64,000 nt of DNA from Sphingomonadales bacterium (GTDB lineage Bacteria; Pseudomonadota; Alphaproteobacteria; Sphingomonadales; Sphingomonadaceae): assembly GCA_947470185.1 (NCBI GenBank), contig CANIRZ010000004.1, positions 1 to 64,000 of the forward strand, read 5' to 3'. The position numbers were made by a program, and so were the translations under genes. Position 1 is the stretch's first letter; the number at the start of each line of letters is the position of its first letter. The notes beneath the pieces are model-generated. The model saw nothing but the letters and a program-made list of their open reading frames with translations. It was not told the origin of the DNA and searched no databases. This document shows positions 19,964-30,569 of the stretch, piece after piece.

Positions 19964-21409
19964 ATGCGTGACCATAGTTCCAATTTGCTGCTGTTTGGGG
20001 CGACGGGAGATCTCTCGCGCCGCATGCTGTTGCCGTCCTTATACGCCTTGCATGCTGATGGTTTGATTGACCCGGACTTGCGCATATTTGGAACCGCTCG
20101 CAGCGCGCTGACGGACGACGCCTTCCGCGACATGGCCCGCGCGGCGTTGTGTGAATTCCTTCCAGATGACCGTAAGGCAGAAGGGTTGATCGATGCTTTC
20201 CTGCAACGCCTGCATTATGTACCGCTTGATGCATCAGACCCTAATGGCTTTGCGGCACTTGCTGCCCGGATTGGGGACATATCGGGCGGGTTGTCCATCT
20301 TCCTTTCGACCGCGCCGTCACTTTTTGAAGCAACGATTAAGGGCCTGCACTGCGCGGGGTTATCGGGCGAGAATGTCCGCATTGGCCTTGAAAAGCCGTT
20401 GGGCACTGATCTCGCCTCCTCCTGTCACATCAATGATGCCGTCAACGCGGTATTCCCCGAAAAGCGCACCTTCCGTATCGACCATTATCTGGGCAAGGAA
20501 ACCGTCCAGAACCTAATGGCGCTGCGCTTTGCCAATATGCTGTTCGAGCCGCTGTGGAACGCCAATGCTATCGCGCATGTGCAAATTACTATCAGTGAGA
20601 CTGTCGGGCTCGAGGGACGCGCTGGATTTTATGACGATACCGGCGCGTTGCGTGACATGGTCCAGAACCACATGTTACAACTGCTTGCGTTGATCGCGAT
20701 GGAGCCGCCGGCAAGTTTGGATGCGACTGCCATTCGCGATGAAAAGGTTAAAGTCCTTCGTGCGCTGCGTCCGGTGGTTGAGGGTGATGTTGTGACCGGC
20801 AAATATTCCGACGGCGCAGTGAATGGCGATGCGGTTAAAAGCTATGAAAGCGATCTTGGTAAACCGTCGGACACCGAGACCTTTGTCGCTATCAAGGCCT
20901 ATGTCGACAATTGGCGCTGGCAAGGCGTGCCTTTCTTTCTGCGCACCGGAAAGCGGCTCCCCGAAAGACGCAGCGAGATTGTTATCCAGTTCAAACCTGT
21001 CCCCCACAATGTGTTTAGGGATCGCGGCGGCAAGCTTGAGGCGAATACCCTCATCATCCGTTTACAGCCTGAGGAATATGTAAGGCTATTGGTTATGGCG
21101 AAAAAACCCGGTCTGGATCGTGGTGGTGTTACTTTACGCGAAGTGCCGTTGGACCTGTCGCTCACGGCAGCCTTTGCCGGATCGCGTCGGCGGATTGCGT
21201 ATGAACGATTGCTTCTGGACCTCATAGAAGGCGACCAGACGCTATTTGTGCGCCGGGATGAGGTTGAGGCCCAATGGGGTTGGGTTGATGCTATACGAGC
21301 CTTATGGGGCGTTACAGGACTTAAACCGAAAGCCTATGGCGCAGGAAATTGGGGTCCCAATGCGGCGATTGCACTTACCGAACGTGATGGAGTGAGCTGG
21401 CATGAGTAA
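19964..21409 (+). CDS. zwf: Glucose-6-phosphate 1-dehydrogenase
   Basis: Oxidises glucose 6-phosphate to 6-phosphogluconolactone, the entry to the Entner-Doudoroff and pentose phosphate routes. ATG 19964, ten bases after GGAG, is chosen over an in-frame TTG at 19922; the product is 481 aa. It has the NADP motif [10 protein letters not shown] and the active-site signature RIDHYLGKE. Just upstream an inverted repeat GCAAGGC...GCCTTGC (19924-19930, 19942-19948) could be a hairpin or operator. It is the first gene of a five-gene operon and overlaps edd by 8 bases. Confidence 0.96.
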   Translation: MRDHSSNLLLFGATGDLSRRMLLPSLYALHADGLIDPDLRIFGTARSALTDDAFRDMARAALCEFLPDDRKAEGLIDAFLQRLHYVPLDASDPNGFAALAARIGDISGGLSIFLSTAPSLFEATIKGLHCAGLSGENVRIGLEKPLGTDLASSCHINDAVNAVFPEKRTFRIDHYLGKETVQNLMALRFANMLFEPLWNANAIAHVQITISETVGLEGRAGFYDDTGALRDMVQNHMLQLLALIAMEPPASLDATAIRDEKVKVLRALRPVVEGDVVTGKYSDGAVNGDAVKSYESDLGKPSDTETFVAIKAYVDNWRWQGVPFFLRTGKRLPERRSEIVIQFKPVPHNVFRDRGGKLEANTLIIRLQPEEYVRLLVMAKKPGLDRGGVTLREVPLDLSLTAAFAGSRRRIAYERLLLDLIEGDQTLFVRRDEVEAQWGWVDAIRALWGVTGLKPKAYGAGNWGPNAAIALTERDGVSWHE

Positions 21410-23225
21410 GATGCACGCAACAGTTGAAGCCGTCACTGCGCGTATTGTCGAGCGGTCTAAGCGCGGACGTCAGGCCTATCTCGACCTGATCGCCAAACAA
21501 CGCGACGCTGGCGTCAACCGCCCTGTCTTAAGCTGCGGCAACCTTGCCCATGGCTTTGCTGCGAGCGGCGAGGATAAGGCATCTATCCGCGACGGTAAGG
21601 CGATGAACATCGGCATCATCAGCGCCTATAATGACATGCTGTCCGCGCATCAGCCTTATGGTCGCTACCCCGAGCAAATGAAGATCTTCGCGCGCGAGGT
21701 TGGCGCCACTGCGCAAGTCGCAGGTTCAACCCCCGCCATGTGCGATGGCGTGACGCAGGGGCAGGATTCGATGGAGCTGTCTTTGTTCAGCCGCGATGTC
21801 ATCGCCATGGCAACGGCGGTTGGCTTAAGCCATGGCATGTTCGAAAGCGTTGCGATGTTGGGCATTTGTGACAAGATTGTTCCCGGCTTGCTGATTGGTG
21901 CTCTTCGCTTTGGCCATTTGCCGACCATCCTTGTGCCAGCAGGCCCAATGCCATCGGGGCTTGCCAACAAAGAAAAGCAACGCGTTCGCCAGCTTTATGC
22001 GGAGGGTAAGGTGGGCCGCGCCGAATTGCTCGAGGCGGAGGCCGCGTCTTACCATAGCGCGGGCACCTGCACATTTTACGGAACGGCAAATTCCAACCAA
22101 ATGATGATGGAAGTCATGGGGCTGCATATTCCCGGATCTGCCTTCATCAACCCCGGAACGAAATTACGCACGGAACTGACACGCGCCGCCGTGCATCGTT
22201 TGAGCAAGATCGGCTGGGATGGGGATGATTATCGGCCCTTGGGGCTTTGTGTTGATGAGAAAGCGATTGTGAACGCATGTGTGGGCTTGCTTGCGACGGG
22301 GGGCTCAACCAATCATGCGTTACATATTCCCGCCATTGCACGTGCGGCTGGGATTATAATCGACTGGGAAGATTTGGACCAATTATCTTCGGCCGTGCCG
22401 TTGATTGCCCGAGTATATCCAAATGGATCGGGCGATGTGAACCATTTTCATGCTGCTGGTGGCATTGGCTATGTCATTCGGGAGTTGATACAAGCTGGCC
22501 TGCTACACCGCGATATAATGACCGTTGCTGGTCACGATTTGGCCGATTATGGCCGTGAGCCGGTGTTGGAGAATGACACGCTTGTGTGGCGTGATGCACC
22601 AGCGGTGACCGCTGACGACAGTATGTTGCGTCCGCCATCTGCCCCCTTCAGCCCCGATGGTGGGATGCGTCTGGTATCCGGCAATCTGGGTCGTGCAACG
22701 TTTAAGACGAGCGCCGTCGAACCCGCACGCTGGACGATAGAAGCGCCGGTGCGGGTTTTTGACGACCAGAATGAAGCCCTCGCCGCATTCAAGGCTGGCG
22801 AATTGGAGTGCGACGTCATCTTGGTCATCCGTTTTCAGGGGCCAGCGGCGAATGGCATGCCTGAATTGCACAAATTGACCCCACCCTTGGGCGTGTTGCA
22901 GGACAAGGGCTTTAACGTGGCGCTTATCACCGATGGACGGATGTCCGGCGCGTCGGGCAAAGTACCTGCCGCCATTCACTTGAGTCCAGAGGGTGCGCGG
23001 GGCGGCGCTATCGCCAAGCTTCAGGATGGTGACATCGTTCGCTTGTGCGCGAACACCGGCACGCTGTCGGTCTTGGTGGATGCCGACATTTGGTCTGCAC
23101 GTGCAGCGGCGCCAACACCAGCGCAGCATGTCGGCACGGGACGCGAGCTGTTTGCATTAATGCGGGCGGGTGCGGACGAAGCGGAGAAGGGCGGGTCGGC
23201 TATGTTGGCGGCGGCTGGACTATGA
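21402..23225 (+). CDS. edd: 6-Phosphogluconate dehydratase
   Basis: Entner-Doudoroff dehydratase giving KDPG; iron-sulfur enzyme of the IlvD/Edd family. 607 aa, the usual size. The motifs [32 protein letters not shown] and [10 protein letters not shown] provide the cluster cysteines, and [15 protein letters not shown] closes the C-terminal part. Its start lies inside zwf and its stop overlaps glk (ATGA), so the three are translationally coupled. Confidence 0.97.
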   Translation: MSKMHATVEAVTARIVERSKRGRQAYLDLIAKQRDAGVNRPVLSCGNLAHGFAASGEDKASIRDGKAMNIGIISAYNDMLSAHQPYGRYPEQMKIFAREVGATAQVAGSTPAMCDGVTQGQDSMELSLFSRDVIAMATAVGLSHGMFESVAMLGICDKIVPGLLIGALRFGHLPTILVPAGPMPSGLANKEKQRVRQLYAEGKVGRAELLEAEAASYHSAGTCTFYGTANSNQMMMEVMGLHIPGSAFINPGTKLRTELTRAAVHRLSKIGWDGDDYRPLGLCVDEKAIVNACVGLLATGGSTNHALHIPAIARAAGIIIDWEDLDQLSSAVPLIARVYPNGSGDVNHFHAAGGIGYVIRELIQAGLLHRDIMTVAGHDLADYGREPVLENDTLVWRDAPAVTADDSMLRPPSAPFSPDGGMRLVSGNLGRATFKTSAVEPARWTIEAPVRVFDDQNEALAAFKAGELECDVILVIRFQGPAANGMPELHKLTPPLGVLQDKGFNVALITDGRMSGASGKVPAAIHLSPEGARGGAIAKLQDGDIVRLCANTGTLSVLVDADIWSARAAAPTPAQHVGTGRELFALMRAGADEAEKGGSAMLAAAGL

Positions 23226-24193
23226 CTGCTATTGTCGCTGTCGATATCGGTGGAACCCACGCCCGTTTCGCAATTGCCGAAGTTCAAGACGGCCGCGTGA
23301 TTGACTTGGGTAAGGCCGTTACGCTCCAAACTGCCGAATATGGAAGTTTTCAGACCGCGTGGCAGGAGTTTAAGCGCCTGAACGGCGCGTCGCTCCCCCG
23401 TGCGGTGGCGATTGCCATTGCTGGGCCAGTAGACGCCGATGTTATAGAGCTTACCAACAATCCTTGGATTATCGACCGGTCGATGGTGTGCGAAAAATTG
23501 GACGTCGACCGCTTTGTTGTTGTGAATGATTTCGGCGCGGTCGGGCACGCAGTTGCGCACGCTGGGGCAGAGCATTTCCAATATCTGGCCGGGCCGGAGC
23601 AGGATTTTGCGCAGGAAGGCACTATAAGCATCATTGGGCCGGGGACCGGGCTTGGTGTTGCGCACCTATGGCGCCAAGGCAGTAATTATCATGTGCAGGC
23701 CACCCAAGGCGGACATGTTGATTTTGCGCCGCTGGATGCAATTGAAGACGCCGTTCTTGCGCGTTTACGCAAACGGTATCGCCGGGTGTCGATTGAACGC
23801 GTTGTGTCTGGTCCGGGGCTAGTCGATCTTTACGAAACGCTTGCCGCGATTGAGGGGCATGCGGTCCAACAATATGATGATAAGACATTGTGGCAAATGG
23901 GCATGTCCGGCCAAGACAGCCTTGCCGCCGCGGCAATATACCGTTTCTGCCTGTCGCTTGGCAGCGTGGCAGGGGACATCACGCTCGCGCAAGGCGGGTT
24001 TGCGGGCGTGGTCATTGCCGGTGGCCTCGGCTTGCGCATAAAGGACATTCTGATCAGTTCCGGTTTTGCAGAACGATTTAGGGCGAAGGGACGCTTTGAA
24101 GGCCTGATGTCCGCTATCCCCGTAAAACTGATCACGCACCCGCAGCCGGGCCTATTTGGTGCAGCGGCGGCTTATGCCCAGCAATATGTTTAA
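23222..24193 (+). CDS. glk: Glucokinase
   Basis: Phosphorylates glucose to glucose 6-phosphate, feeding zwf. ATG 23222 overlaps the edd stop codon; the longer upstream frame lies inside edd and is ignored. 323 aa. Opens with the ATP-binding phosphate-1 motif [12 protein letters not shown], then IAIAGPV, the active-site [20 protein letters not shown] and the glucose-binding EGH. Its place between edd and eda marks glucose as the main sugar for this operon. Confidence 0.94.
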   Translation: MTAIVAVDIGGTHARFAIAEVQDGRVIDLGKAVTLQTAEYGSFQTAWQEFKRLNGASLPRAVAIAIAGPVDADVIELTNNPWIIDRSMVCEKLDVDRFVVVNDFGAVGHAVAHAGAEHFQYLAGPEQDFAQEGTISIIGPGTGLGVAHLWRQGSNYHVQATQGGHVDFAPLDAIEDAVLARLRKRYRRVSIERVVSGPGLVDLYETLAAIEGHAVQQYDDKTLWQMGMSGQDSLAAAAIYRFCLSLGSVAGDITLAQGGFAGVVIAGGLGLRIKDILISSGFAERFRAKGRFEGLMSAIPVKLITHPQPGLFGAAAAYAQQYV

Positions 24194-24205
24194 GGATGCA
24201 ACCAG

Positions 24206-24820
24206 ATGAGCCCAGTTGAGACAATTATGCGAACCGCGCCCGTTATTCCGGTGCTGGTAATTGAGGATGCGGTTCACGCGCGGGCCATCGCCGAGGCGCT
24301 TGTTGCAGGCGGACTGCCAGTGCTTGAGGTTACGCTGCGCACCGCTGCTGCCTTAGATGCGATTGCAGAGATGAAGAGAGTTGCCGGTGCAATTGTAGGC
24401 GCAGGCACAGTCGTAGACGTGCCGGGACTCGATAGCGCCATAGCGGCCGGCGCGGAATTCATCGTCTCGCCAGGACTGACCGACAATTTGGGTAAGGCGG
24501 CTATTGCAAAAAATATTCCGTTCTTGCCAGGCGTTTCGAGCGCCGGTGATATCATGCGTGGTCTTGACCTCGGCCTTACCCATTTCAAATTCTTCCCGGC
24601 GGTGGCCAATGGCGGCCTCCCTGCACTTAAATCGCTCATTGGGCCTTTTGGCCAATGCAAATTTTGCCCCACAGGCGGCATAAAACAGGACACGGCGGCG
24701 GATTGGTTAACAGTTCCGGAAATTTTATGTGTTGGCGGTAGCTGGCTTGTTGGTAAAGGCGTTCCAGATGGTGCCGCGATTGAATCGGCAGCGCGTGCCG
24801 CATCGGCATTACGAAACTAA
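24206..24820 (+). CDS. eda: KDPG aldolase (2-keto-3-deoxy-6-phosphogluconate aldolase)
   Basis: Splits KDPG into pyruvate and glyceraldehyde 3-phosphate. 204 aa. The catalytic glutamate is in LEVTLRT, the Schiff-base lysine in HFKFFPA, and CPTGGI forms the phosphate-binding segment. 12 bases after glk and 15 bases before pgl, in the same operon. Confidence 0.96.
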   Translation: MSPVETIMRTAPVIPVLVIEDAVHARAIAEALVAGGLPVLEVTLRTAAALDAIAEMKRVAGAIVGAGTVVDVPGLDSAIAAGAEFIVSPGLTDNLGKAAIAKNIPFLPGVSSAGDIMRGLDLGLTHFKFFPAVANGGLPALKSLIGPFGQCKFCPTGGIKQDTAADWLTVPEILCVGGSWLVGKGVPDGAAIESAARAASALRN

Positions 24821-24835
24821 CGGAGACGAGAGCAC

Positions 24836-25543
24836 ATGGCTGAAGAAATCGAATGGTGGGATTTTGACGCTGCGGAAGATCTAATTGACGCCGTGGTCGG
24901 CGATGTCAGCTTTATCATTGAAAGCGCACTTGACGCCCGTGGACAGGCACTTGTTGCATTCCCCGGCGGTTCAACGCCAAAACCGATTTTGGAAAAGCTC
25001 GCTCAAGCCAATATACGTTGGAAGAGTGTCACGATTATTCCGACCGATGACCGCCTTGTTCCGGTCGACAATCCTCTGTCCAACGTTGCTATGATTGCCA
25101 AAATCTTTATCCCAAAGGGCGCACGGGTTTTGCCTATCGCAAGCGATGCGGCCGACCACAAGCTGGCCGGCAGCGCGGCAAATGCAAGATTGGCTGATTT
25201 GCATTGGCCGCCTGATTTGGTTTGGCTTGGCATGGGTACCGATGGTCATACTGCATCGATTTTCCCTGGACCTGATTTGGAATCGGCAATGGATGGAGGC
25301 AAAGATGTGCGCGCTGTCGGGGTTGCACCTGATCCGCTACCGCCAGAGGCGCCCGTTAACCGCGTAACGCTAACTGGTACCGCCATCGGTGCGGCGCGGA
25401 CTGCCATATTGGTAATCAACGGCGCACAGAAGCGCGAAGTGCTTGAAGCGGCAATTGAGCAGGGAAGTAAGTCGGCTTATCCAGTTGGCCGCGTTCTCGA
25501 CAAAATCGTCGTGCCGGTCGACATTTACTGTCTCGACGATTGA
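24836..25543 (+). CDS. pgl: 6-Phosphogluconolactonase
   Basis: Hydrolyses 6-phosphogluconolactone, linking zwf to edd. 235 aa of the DevB/Pgl type: ALVAFPGGSTPKPI at the N-terminal phosphate site, IIPTDDRLVP, GMGTDGHTASIFPG and RVTLTGTAI. It is the last gene of the operon, so the second pathway step is encoded last. It ends one base before the convergent PilZ gene. Confidence 0.95.
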   Translation: MAEEIEWWDFDAAEDLIDAVVGDVSFIIESALDARGQALVAFPGGSTPKPILEKLAQANIRWKSVTIIPTDDRLVPVDNPLSNVAMIAKIFIPKGARVLPIASDAADHKLAGSAANARLADLHWPPDLVWLGMGTDGHTASIFPGPDLESAMDGGKDVRAVGVAPDPLPPEAPVNRVTLTGTAIGAARTAILVINGAQKREVLEAAIEQGSKSAYPVGRVLDKIVVPVDIYCLDD

Positions 25544-25544
25544 G

Positions 25545-25931
25545 TTAAACGCGGCGTAGCTTGCCGGGTGCCGTTTTTTCGTTAAGTTTTTTGAGGTAAG
25601 GCGGGACGTCCAACTCGGAAACCCGAACTGGTATACGCGCGTCTTTGGGATTTATGACTTTATCAAAGGCAACGCCGATGCGCCCGTCGATCGCCCATGC
25701 CACATGACCGCCAACCCAGCCAATGTTCTGGATCTTAACATCTATACGATCACCACGCGAAAGGCGGTTCGGCACTTCAGCCATCAACCCGCCTGCGGAC
25801 AGATTGCGGATTCGCACTTCATGTTCTTCTTGTGCATTTGAAAAACGTAATACGGCCTTAAGTAACAAACTGTCGCGATTCATTTTTCGCTTTGCAGGGG
25901 AGAATGTTTCGTCGCGAATTGAGTCATCCAT
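25545..25931 (-). CDS. PilZ-domain protein
   Basis: 128 aa, essentially one PilZ domain. Both parts of the cyclic-di-GMP signature are present: RKMNR (RxxxR) near residue 15 and NLSAGG (D/NxSxxG) near residue 43. It is therefore likely a single-domain c-di-GMP receptor in the cytoplasm; the partner is unknown. It ends 1 base from pgl in convergent orientation and lies downstream of dksA on the same strand with a 126-base gap, so it probably has its own promoter. Confidence 0.85.
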   Translation of the reverse strand: MDDSIRDETFSPAKRKMNRDSLLLKAVLRFSNAQEEHEVRIRNLSAGGLMAEVPNRLSRGDRIDVKIQNIGWVGGHVAWAIDGRIGVAFDKVINPKDARIPVRVSELDVPPYLKKLNEKTAPGKLRRV

Positions 25932-26057
25932 GTTGCAAAACCCAGCACAAAGTTAGTTTTAGAGCAGTGCTGATCCGTGGCATGGAAAAATTGCCGATAG
26001 GTTAATGGCTGCAGATTTATGACTATTTTCTAACTTGTTATTAAAGGCATAGGATAA

Positions 26058-26522
26058 TTAGTCGTCGCGTGAAACCCGTTCCTGCCTCTCGTGACGCTCC
26101 TGGGCTTCAAGCGTCATCGTAGCAATCGGCCGGGCACGCAGGCGGGCCAAAGAAATAGGCTCTCCTGTAACTTGGCAATACCCATATTCGCCTTCGGTGA
26201 TGCGGCGTAACGCAGCCTCAATCTTTGCGATAAGTTTGCGCTGGCGATCGCGAGTACGAAGCTCAATACCCCAATCGGTCTCGCTGGATGCGCGATCGTT
26301 GAGATCTGGTTCACGCATCGGACCGTCCTGCAATTGATTCAGCGTACCCTGCGCCTCAACCAATATGCTGTTTTTCCAATCGACAAGCTGCTTTTCAAAG
26401 AAGCGCAGCTGCCGTTCGTTCATAAATGGTTCGTCGACAGTCGGAACATATGATTCATCCAAATCAACGTCAGAAGTTCTCATTTCGCTGGTCGCATCTT
26501 GAGGCTTGGCGCTTGGGCCCAT
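26058..26522 (-). CDS. dksA: DksA-family RNA polymerase-binding regulator, one-cysteine type
   Basis: Works with ppGpp in the secondary channel of RNA polymerase in the stringent response. 154 aa: a variable N-terminus, the coiled coil (about 36-105) with the tip region around DLNDRASSETDWGIELR, and the globular finger. The finger reads YGYCQVTGEPISLARLRARP: only one of the four cysteines that bind zinc in E. coli DksA remains. This form is known from alphaproteobacterial DksA and should fold without zinc. ATG 26522 follows GGTGGGGA. Confidence 0.92.
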   Translation of the reverse strand: MGPSAKPQDATSEMRTSDVDLDESYVPTVDEPFMNERQLRFFEKQLVDWKNSILVEAQGTLNQLQDGPMREPDLNDRASSETDWGIELRTRDRQRKLIAKIEAALRRITEGEYGYCQVTGEPISLARLRARPIATMTLEAQERHERQERVSRDD

Positions 26523-26972
26523 AGTAATTTCCCCACCTCTGGCCGGTCCTCCAAAATGAAGTAACCTGCGTCTAAATCTCTCTCGCCGGCGCTATAGACT
26601 TGGGCCAAAAGCGGCACAAGGGCCAAATGTTGGGGGTAATCTTCAATTTTGCAAAAGCTGTGGAAACGATTACATGCGACCAGTAGATATCTTTCACACA
26701 GTTCCCACGCATTGGTTTTTATGATTTAGCGTCTGAAAAATTGAGATATTTTTCGAATTAAGTTAATGATAGCACTTGATATCATTGCGTTTCGGTTACC
26801 GGTCTGCACTGTTCTCAGCATACGTTAGGTCAGTAAATGTTGGTCCGAACATATGTTTCGTTGCGGGAGAAGGACAAGGCAAGAGGTCCGGCGTAAGCGT
26901 TGTGCAAACAAGGCGTGCGCGTTCGCCCTTTTTCATTGCGAAACGGCGGCTTGCGCGGCATAGCGTGGCGCC
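26523..26972. promoter_or_regulatory. Intergenic region between dksA and serS with two AT-rich dyads
   Basis: 450 bases without a supported gene, holding the divergent promoters of dksA and serS. Two perfect 7-bp dyads lie close together: GAAAAAT-N6-ATTTTTC (26735-26754) and AATGATA-N8-TATCATT (26765-26786), about 190 bases before the serS start. They could be operators or a structured leader. The rest shows no recognisable RNA gene or riboswitch. Confidence 0.35.
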
Positions 26973-28253
26973 ATGCATGACCTGAAATATATCCGCGAAA
27001 ATCCACAAGACTTTGACGCTGCTTTGATCCGTAGGGGCGCTGCCCCCGTTGCTGCATCCATTCTGGCTTTGGATGAAAGCCGACGCGCGATCCTGACAGA
27101 AATGCAGAATGCGCAGGCCCGCAGAAACGAAGCGTCTAAAGCCATTGGCGCGGCCATGGGCAAAGGCGACACCGCTACTGCCGAGGCGTTGAAGGCAGAA
27201 GTAGCGCGGTTGAAAGATACATTGCCTTCGTTGGAAGAGCACGAACGCGCGGCTGGTGCCGAGCTTGACTCATTGCTTGCCGGGCTTCCGAATTTGCCCG
27301 CTGCAGACACGCCCGATGGCGCCGATGAAACAGACAATGTCGAAATCGCACGCTGGGGTTCGCCGCGGAACTTTGACTTTGAGCCCCGCGACCATGCCGA
27401 TGTCGGCCCCGCACTTGGCCTCGATTTTGAAACCGGCGTTGCTATTTCTGGCGCGCGTTTCACATTCATGCGGGGACAGATGGCCCGTCTCAACCGAGCG
27501 CTTGGTCAATTCATGCTCGATTACCAGACAGCACAGCGCGGCTACACAGAGTGCGCAACGCCTTATTTGGTGCGTCAGGAATCGCTATTTGGAACAGGGC
27601 AGCTGCCAAAATTTGCGGAAGACAATTTCCAGACTACTGATGGCCGCTGGCTCATTCCGACTGCCGAAGTATCGCTGACCAATAGCGTACGTGAACAGAT
27701 TTTGGAGGAGAGCGCACTGCCGATCCGGTTGACCGCACTGACCCCCTGCTTCCGTTCCGAGGCAGGCGCGGCGGGACGCGACACCAAAGGCCTGATCCGC
27801 CAGCATCAGTTTGAGAAAGTTGAACTGGTCTCCATCGTCCGGCCCGAGGACAGCGCCGCTGAACATGAACGCATGGTAGAAAGCGCCGAAGGCATATTGC
27901 AAGCGCTTCAGCTACCCTATCGTAAAATGCTGCTATGCACTGGTGACATGGGCGCCAGTGCGCGTCGGACATACGATCTTGAGGTCTGGTTGCCCGGCCA
28001 AGGTCTTTATCGCGAGATATCAAGCTGCTCAAACTGTGGCGACTGGCAGGCGCGGCGCATGAATACGCGATATCGGGCCGCTGAGACCAAAAGCAATGTG
28101 TTCGTCCACACGCTCAACGGCTCGGGACTAGCCGTAGGCCGCACGCTAGTCGCAGTTCTTGAAAATTATCAGCAGCCGGATGGCAGCGTCATCATTCCGG
28201 ATGCTTTGCTGCCTTATATGGGCGGTCTCACAAAATTGGAGGCAACAGCCTAA
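26973..28253 (+). CDS. serS: Seryl-tRNA synthetase
   Basis: Charges tRNA-Ser. 426 aa: an N-terminal long coiled-coil arm (about 1-105) that grips the long variable arm of tRNA-Ser, then the class II catalytic core. Visible core motifs are [11 protein letters not shown], motif 2 [21 protein letters not shown], and motif 3 [18 protein letters not shown]. It overlaps surE by one base (TAATG), so the two are coupled, an arrangement often seen in alphaproteobacteria. Confidence 0.97.
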   Translation: MHDLKYIRENPQDFDAALIRRGAAPVAASILALDESRRAILTEMQNAQARRNEASKAIGAAMGKGDTATAEALKAEVARLKDTLPSLEEHERAAGAELDSLLAGLPNLPAADTPDGADETDNVEIARWGSPRNFDFEPRDHADVGPALGLDFETGVAISGARFTFMRGQMARLNRALGQFMLDYQTAQRGYTECATPYLVRQESLFGTGQLPKFAEDNFQTTDGRWLIPTAEVSLTNSVREQILEESALPIRLTALTPCFRSEAGAAGRDTKGLIRQHQFEKVELVSIVRPEDSAAEHERMVESAEGILQALQLPYRKMLLCTGDMGASARRTYDLEVWLPGQGLYREISSCSNCGDWQARRMNTRYRAAETKSNVFVHTLNGSGLAVGRTLVAVLENYQQPDGSVIIPDALLPYMGGLTKLEATA

Positions 28254-29020
28254 TGCGTATATTGCTTACCAATGATGACGGCGTGAATGCGCCGGGTCTT
28301 AAGGTGTTAGAGGCGATTGCCCGCACAATTAGTGATGATGTCTGGATTGTTGCGCCTGCCGAGGAAAATTCGGGTGCAGGCCATTCCCTGACCCTGACCA
28401 AGCCTGTGCGTATTCGCCAGCATGGGGATAAGCATTATTCGGTCGCGGGCACTCCCACAGATTCCGTCATGCTGGGTATTGGCGTCATCATGAAGGATAT
28501 GAAGCCTGACCTGATTTTATCCGGCGTCAACCGGGGCGCCAATTTGGGCGATGACATCACCTATTCGGGAACGGTATCTGCCGCGATGGAAGGGGCGCTG
28601 GCTGGTATCCGCTCAATCGCGCTAAGCCAAGTGTATAGTAAGGAAGGCATGGCGGATGCTGTACCCTTTTCCGCGGCGGAGGCATGGGGCGAACGCGTGC
28701 TGCGGCCGCTGCTCAATATGCCATACACGCCGCGCACATTGACCAATATCAACTTCCCCCCGCTGCTGCCGCAAGACGTAAAAGGCATCAAAGTAGCGCG
28801 TCAGGGTTTCCATGATTACAGTCGGGGGTCAATTGTTAAGGGTACTGATCCACGCGGCTATGATTATTATTGGTTTGGACTGCACGGCATGTTGCACACG
28901 CCGGGACATAACACGGACCTCGAGGTATTGGAGGATGGCTATATAGCCGTCACGCCATTGCAACTTGATTTGACGCACCATGAATCTTTAGCCACATTGA
29001 ATCAAATATATAGCGGCTAG
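28253..29020 (+). CDS. surE: 5'/3'-nucleotidase SurE
   Basis: Metal-dependent phosphatase acting on nucleoside monophosphates. 255 aa. The metal site is intact: NDDG at residues 7-10, the ENSGAGHS serine, and SGVNRGANLG. The start shares a base with the serS stop. The next gene is an NlpD-like lipoprotein; the classical order surE-pcm-nlpD is kept except that pcm is missing. Confidence 0.96.
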   Translation: MRILLTNDDGVNAPGLKVLEAIARTISDDVWIVAPAEENSGAGHSLTLTKPVRIRQHGDKHYSVAGTPTDSVMLGIGVIMKDMKPDLILSGVNRGANLGDDITYSGTVSAAMEGALAGIRSIALSQVYSKEGMADAVPFSAAEAWGERVLRPLLNMPYTPRTLTNINFPPLLPQDVKGIKVARQGFHDYSRGSIVKGTDPRGYDYYWFGLHGMLHTPGHNTDLEVLEDGYIAVTPLQLDLTHHESLATLNQIYSG

Positions 29021-29030
29021 GGGAGCGATC

Positions 29031-30047
29031 ATGCGGTTACGGCTGATTGTAGTAAGTTCAACCTTTGTATTAGCCGCTTGTGTTCCCCGCGCTGGCACTG
29101 ATTATCCCGTGACTTCAAAGGCAGCGCCAACCACACAGAGCAATCCGCAAATTGTCGCAGAACAGGATTTGGTTATTGAACCTCCCAGTGGGAGCGCCGC
29201 AAATGTCGTGCGCAAAGCTCGGCAAATTTCTGCATCAGTATATATTGTGCAGGCCGGCGATAGCCTGCTGTTGATCGCAAACAAAACGGGAGCTGGCGCA
29301 ACCGCGATCGCCCAAGCCAATAATCTGACGCCGCCTTATGCAATGCGTCCGGGTACCCGAATGCAAATCCCCGGCGGCCTGTATCACCGCGTCGGCGCGG
29401 GAGAGACAGGTATTGCAATTGCGCGGGCGTATCGGCTGGTCTGGGCCAATATTGTCGCGCTGAATGCCTTGAAACCGCCTTACATCCTGCAAGTCGGGCA
29501 AAATTTGTTGCTGCCATCTAATGCCAATACAGTGAATGCTTCGCGTGCACTGACCCCAGAGGCGCGCGCGGAGGCGTTTAACATCAACATCGATGATATT
29601 GTGACTGGCGGAAGCCCAGCTGGAACTGCGTCAGTTCTGCCAGCAACCGCTGCCAATTTTGTTGGTCGCTTTGCTTGGCCGCTGCGCGGAAATGTTATCG
29701 GCAAGTTCGGCCCACAAGGCGGGGGTAGGGTAAACGATGGTTTGAACATAGCTGGGCAAAACGGCGATGCCGTCCGCGCCGCCGCACCAGGCGTTGTCGT
29801 ATATAGCGGCAATGAAATTGGCGTTTTTGGCGGGCTTGTTCTGATCGACCATGGCGCAGGCTGGATCACTGCGTATGGCCATCTTAGCCGGCTGGATGTT
29901 GCGCAAGGTGCACGCGTGTCAGTCGGGCAAGAGATTGGTGGCGTCGGAGAAACCGGCTATGTCAGTCAGCCACAGCTTCATTTTCAAGTGCGCAAAAACC
30001 GTCAGGCGGTTAATCCTTTAAGTTATCTGGAACCGTCTAACGGCTGA
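29031..30047 (+). CDS. nlpD: NlpD-like lipoprotein: two LysM domains and a degenerate LytM domain
   Basis: 338 aa. The N-terminus is a lipoprotein signal with lipobox LAAC. Two LysM murein-binding repeats follow (YIVQAGDSLLLIANKTGA..., YHRVGAGETGIAIARAY...), then a C-terminal M23/LytM domain. Zinc and catalytic residues are degraded: the usual HxGxD reads NDGLN and the usual HLHF reads QLHF, while YGH is kept. The same losses mark E. coli NlpD, which is not an enzyme but an activator of AmiC. Since amiC is in this window, a regulator-enzyme pair is likely (inference). 10 bases after surE. Confidence 0.88.
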   Translation: MRLRLIVVSSTFVLAACVPRAGTDYPVTSKAAPTTQSNPQIVAEQDLVIEPPSGSAANVVRKARQISASVYIVQAGDSLLLIANKTGAGATAIAQANNLTPPYAMRPGTRMQIPGGLYHRVGAGETGIAIARAYRLVWANIVALNALKPPYILQVGQNLLLPSNANTVNASRALTPEARAEAFNINIDDIVTGGSPAGTASVLPATAANFVGRFAWPLRGNVIGKFGPQGGGRVNDGLNIAGQNGDAVRAAAPGVVVYSGNEIGVFGGLVLIDHGAGWITAYGHLSRLDVAQGARVSVGQEIGGVGETGYVSQPQLHFQVRKNRQAVNPLSYLEPSNG

Positions 30048-30077
30048 GCTATTGGTGCCGTTCATGTCTTAAAAGCC

Positions 30078-30479
30078 TTAATGCCCTAGCAACAGGAAGA
30101 CCGAGCCCATCGCAGCATAGAAAGTTAGCCAATATCCCGCGTCAATGGCGAATAATTTGCCTGACTTGCGTGAGAACAGATAATTGGTGCCGATAGCAGG
30201 AATGATATAGCCCAGCGCAATACCGACCGAGATCATCAAGGTGGCCCGAGCACTGGTGTCAAAAAACGCAAGCAAATGGCCAAGAAACACCGCCGAAAGC
30301 ACTGAAAAGGCAAAGGTCAGGCCATAGATTTTGAGCATATTGCCGCTGCGCAATTGCTGTTCGGTAAATCCATGCTCCGCCATCCACGCTTTGCCGAATA
30401 ATGGCCCATACCAGATGCCACCAATCAAAAAGCCTGTCGCGGCAGCAACCAGTATTGCCAACAGATTTGCGTTTGCCAT
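30078..30479 (-). CDS. DUF1761 membrane protein
   Basis: Small integral membrane protein of unknown function, 133 aa, with about four hydrophobic helices and the family motif GGIWYGPLFGKAWM. The start at 30479 (MANANLL) is preferred to an ATG six codons upstream because AAAGGGA sits just before it. Convergent with the nlpD-like gene, divergent from rimO. Confidence 0.75.
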   Translation of the reverse strand: MANANLLAILVAAATGFLIGGIWYGPLFGKAWMAEHGFTEQQLRSGNMLKIYGLTFAFSVLSAVFLGHLLAFFDTSARATLMISVGIALGYIIPAIGTNYLFSRKSGKLFAIDAGYWLTFYAAMGSVFLLLGH

Positions 30480-30569
30480 CAATATCCCTTTTGTCATTTC
30501 GCACCCTAACCATGCGCTTGTTCACTGGCCGTGACAAGCGCACCGAAACCCGCTATGCGGCCCGTCATC

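Noticed and set aside
22503-23665. Minus-strand frames over edd and glk
   Set aside because: Shadows of two well-supported enzymes; no motifs.
29700-30047. Active M23 endopeptidase in the NlpD-like protein
   Set aside because: Two metal/catalytic motifs are altered (NDGLN, QLHF), so hydrolysis is unlikely.
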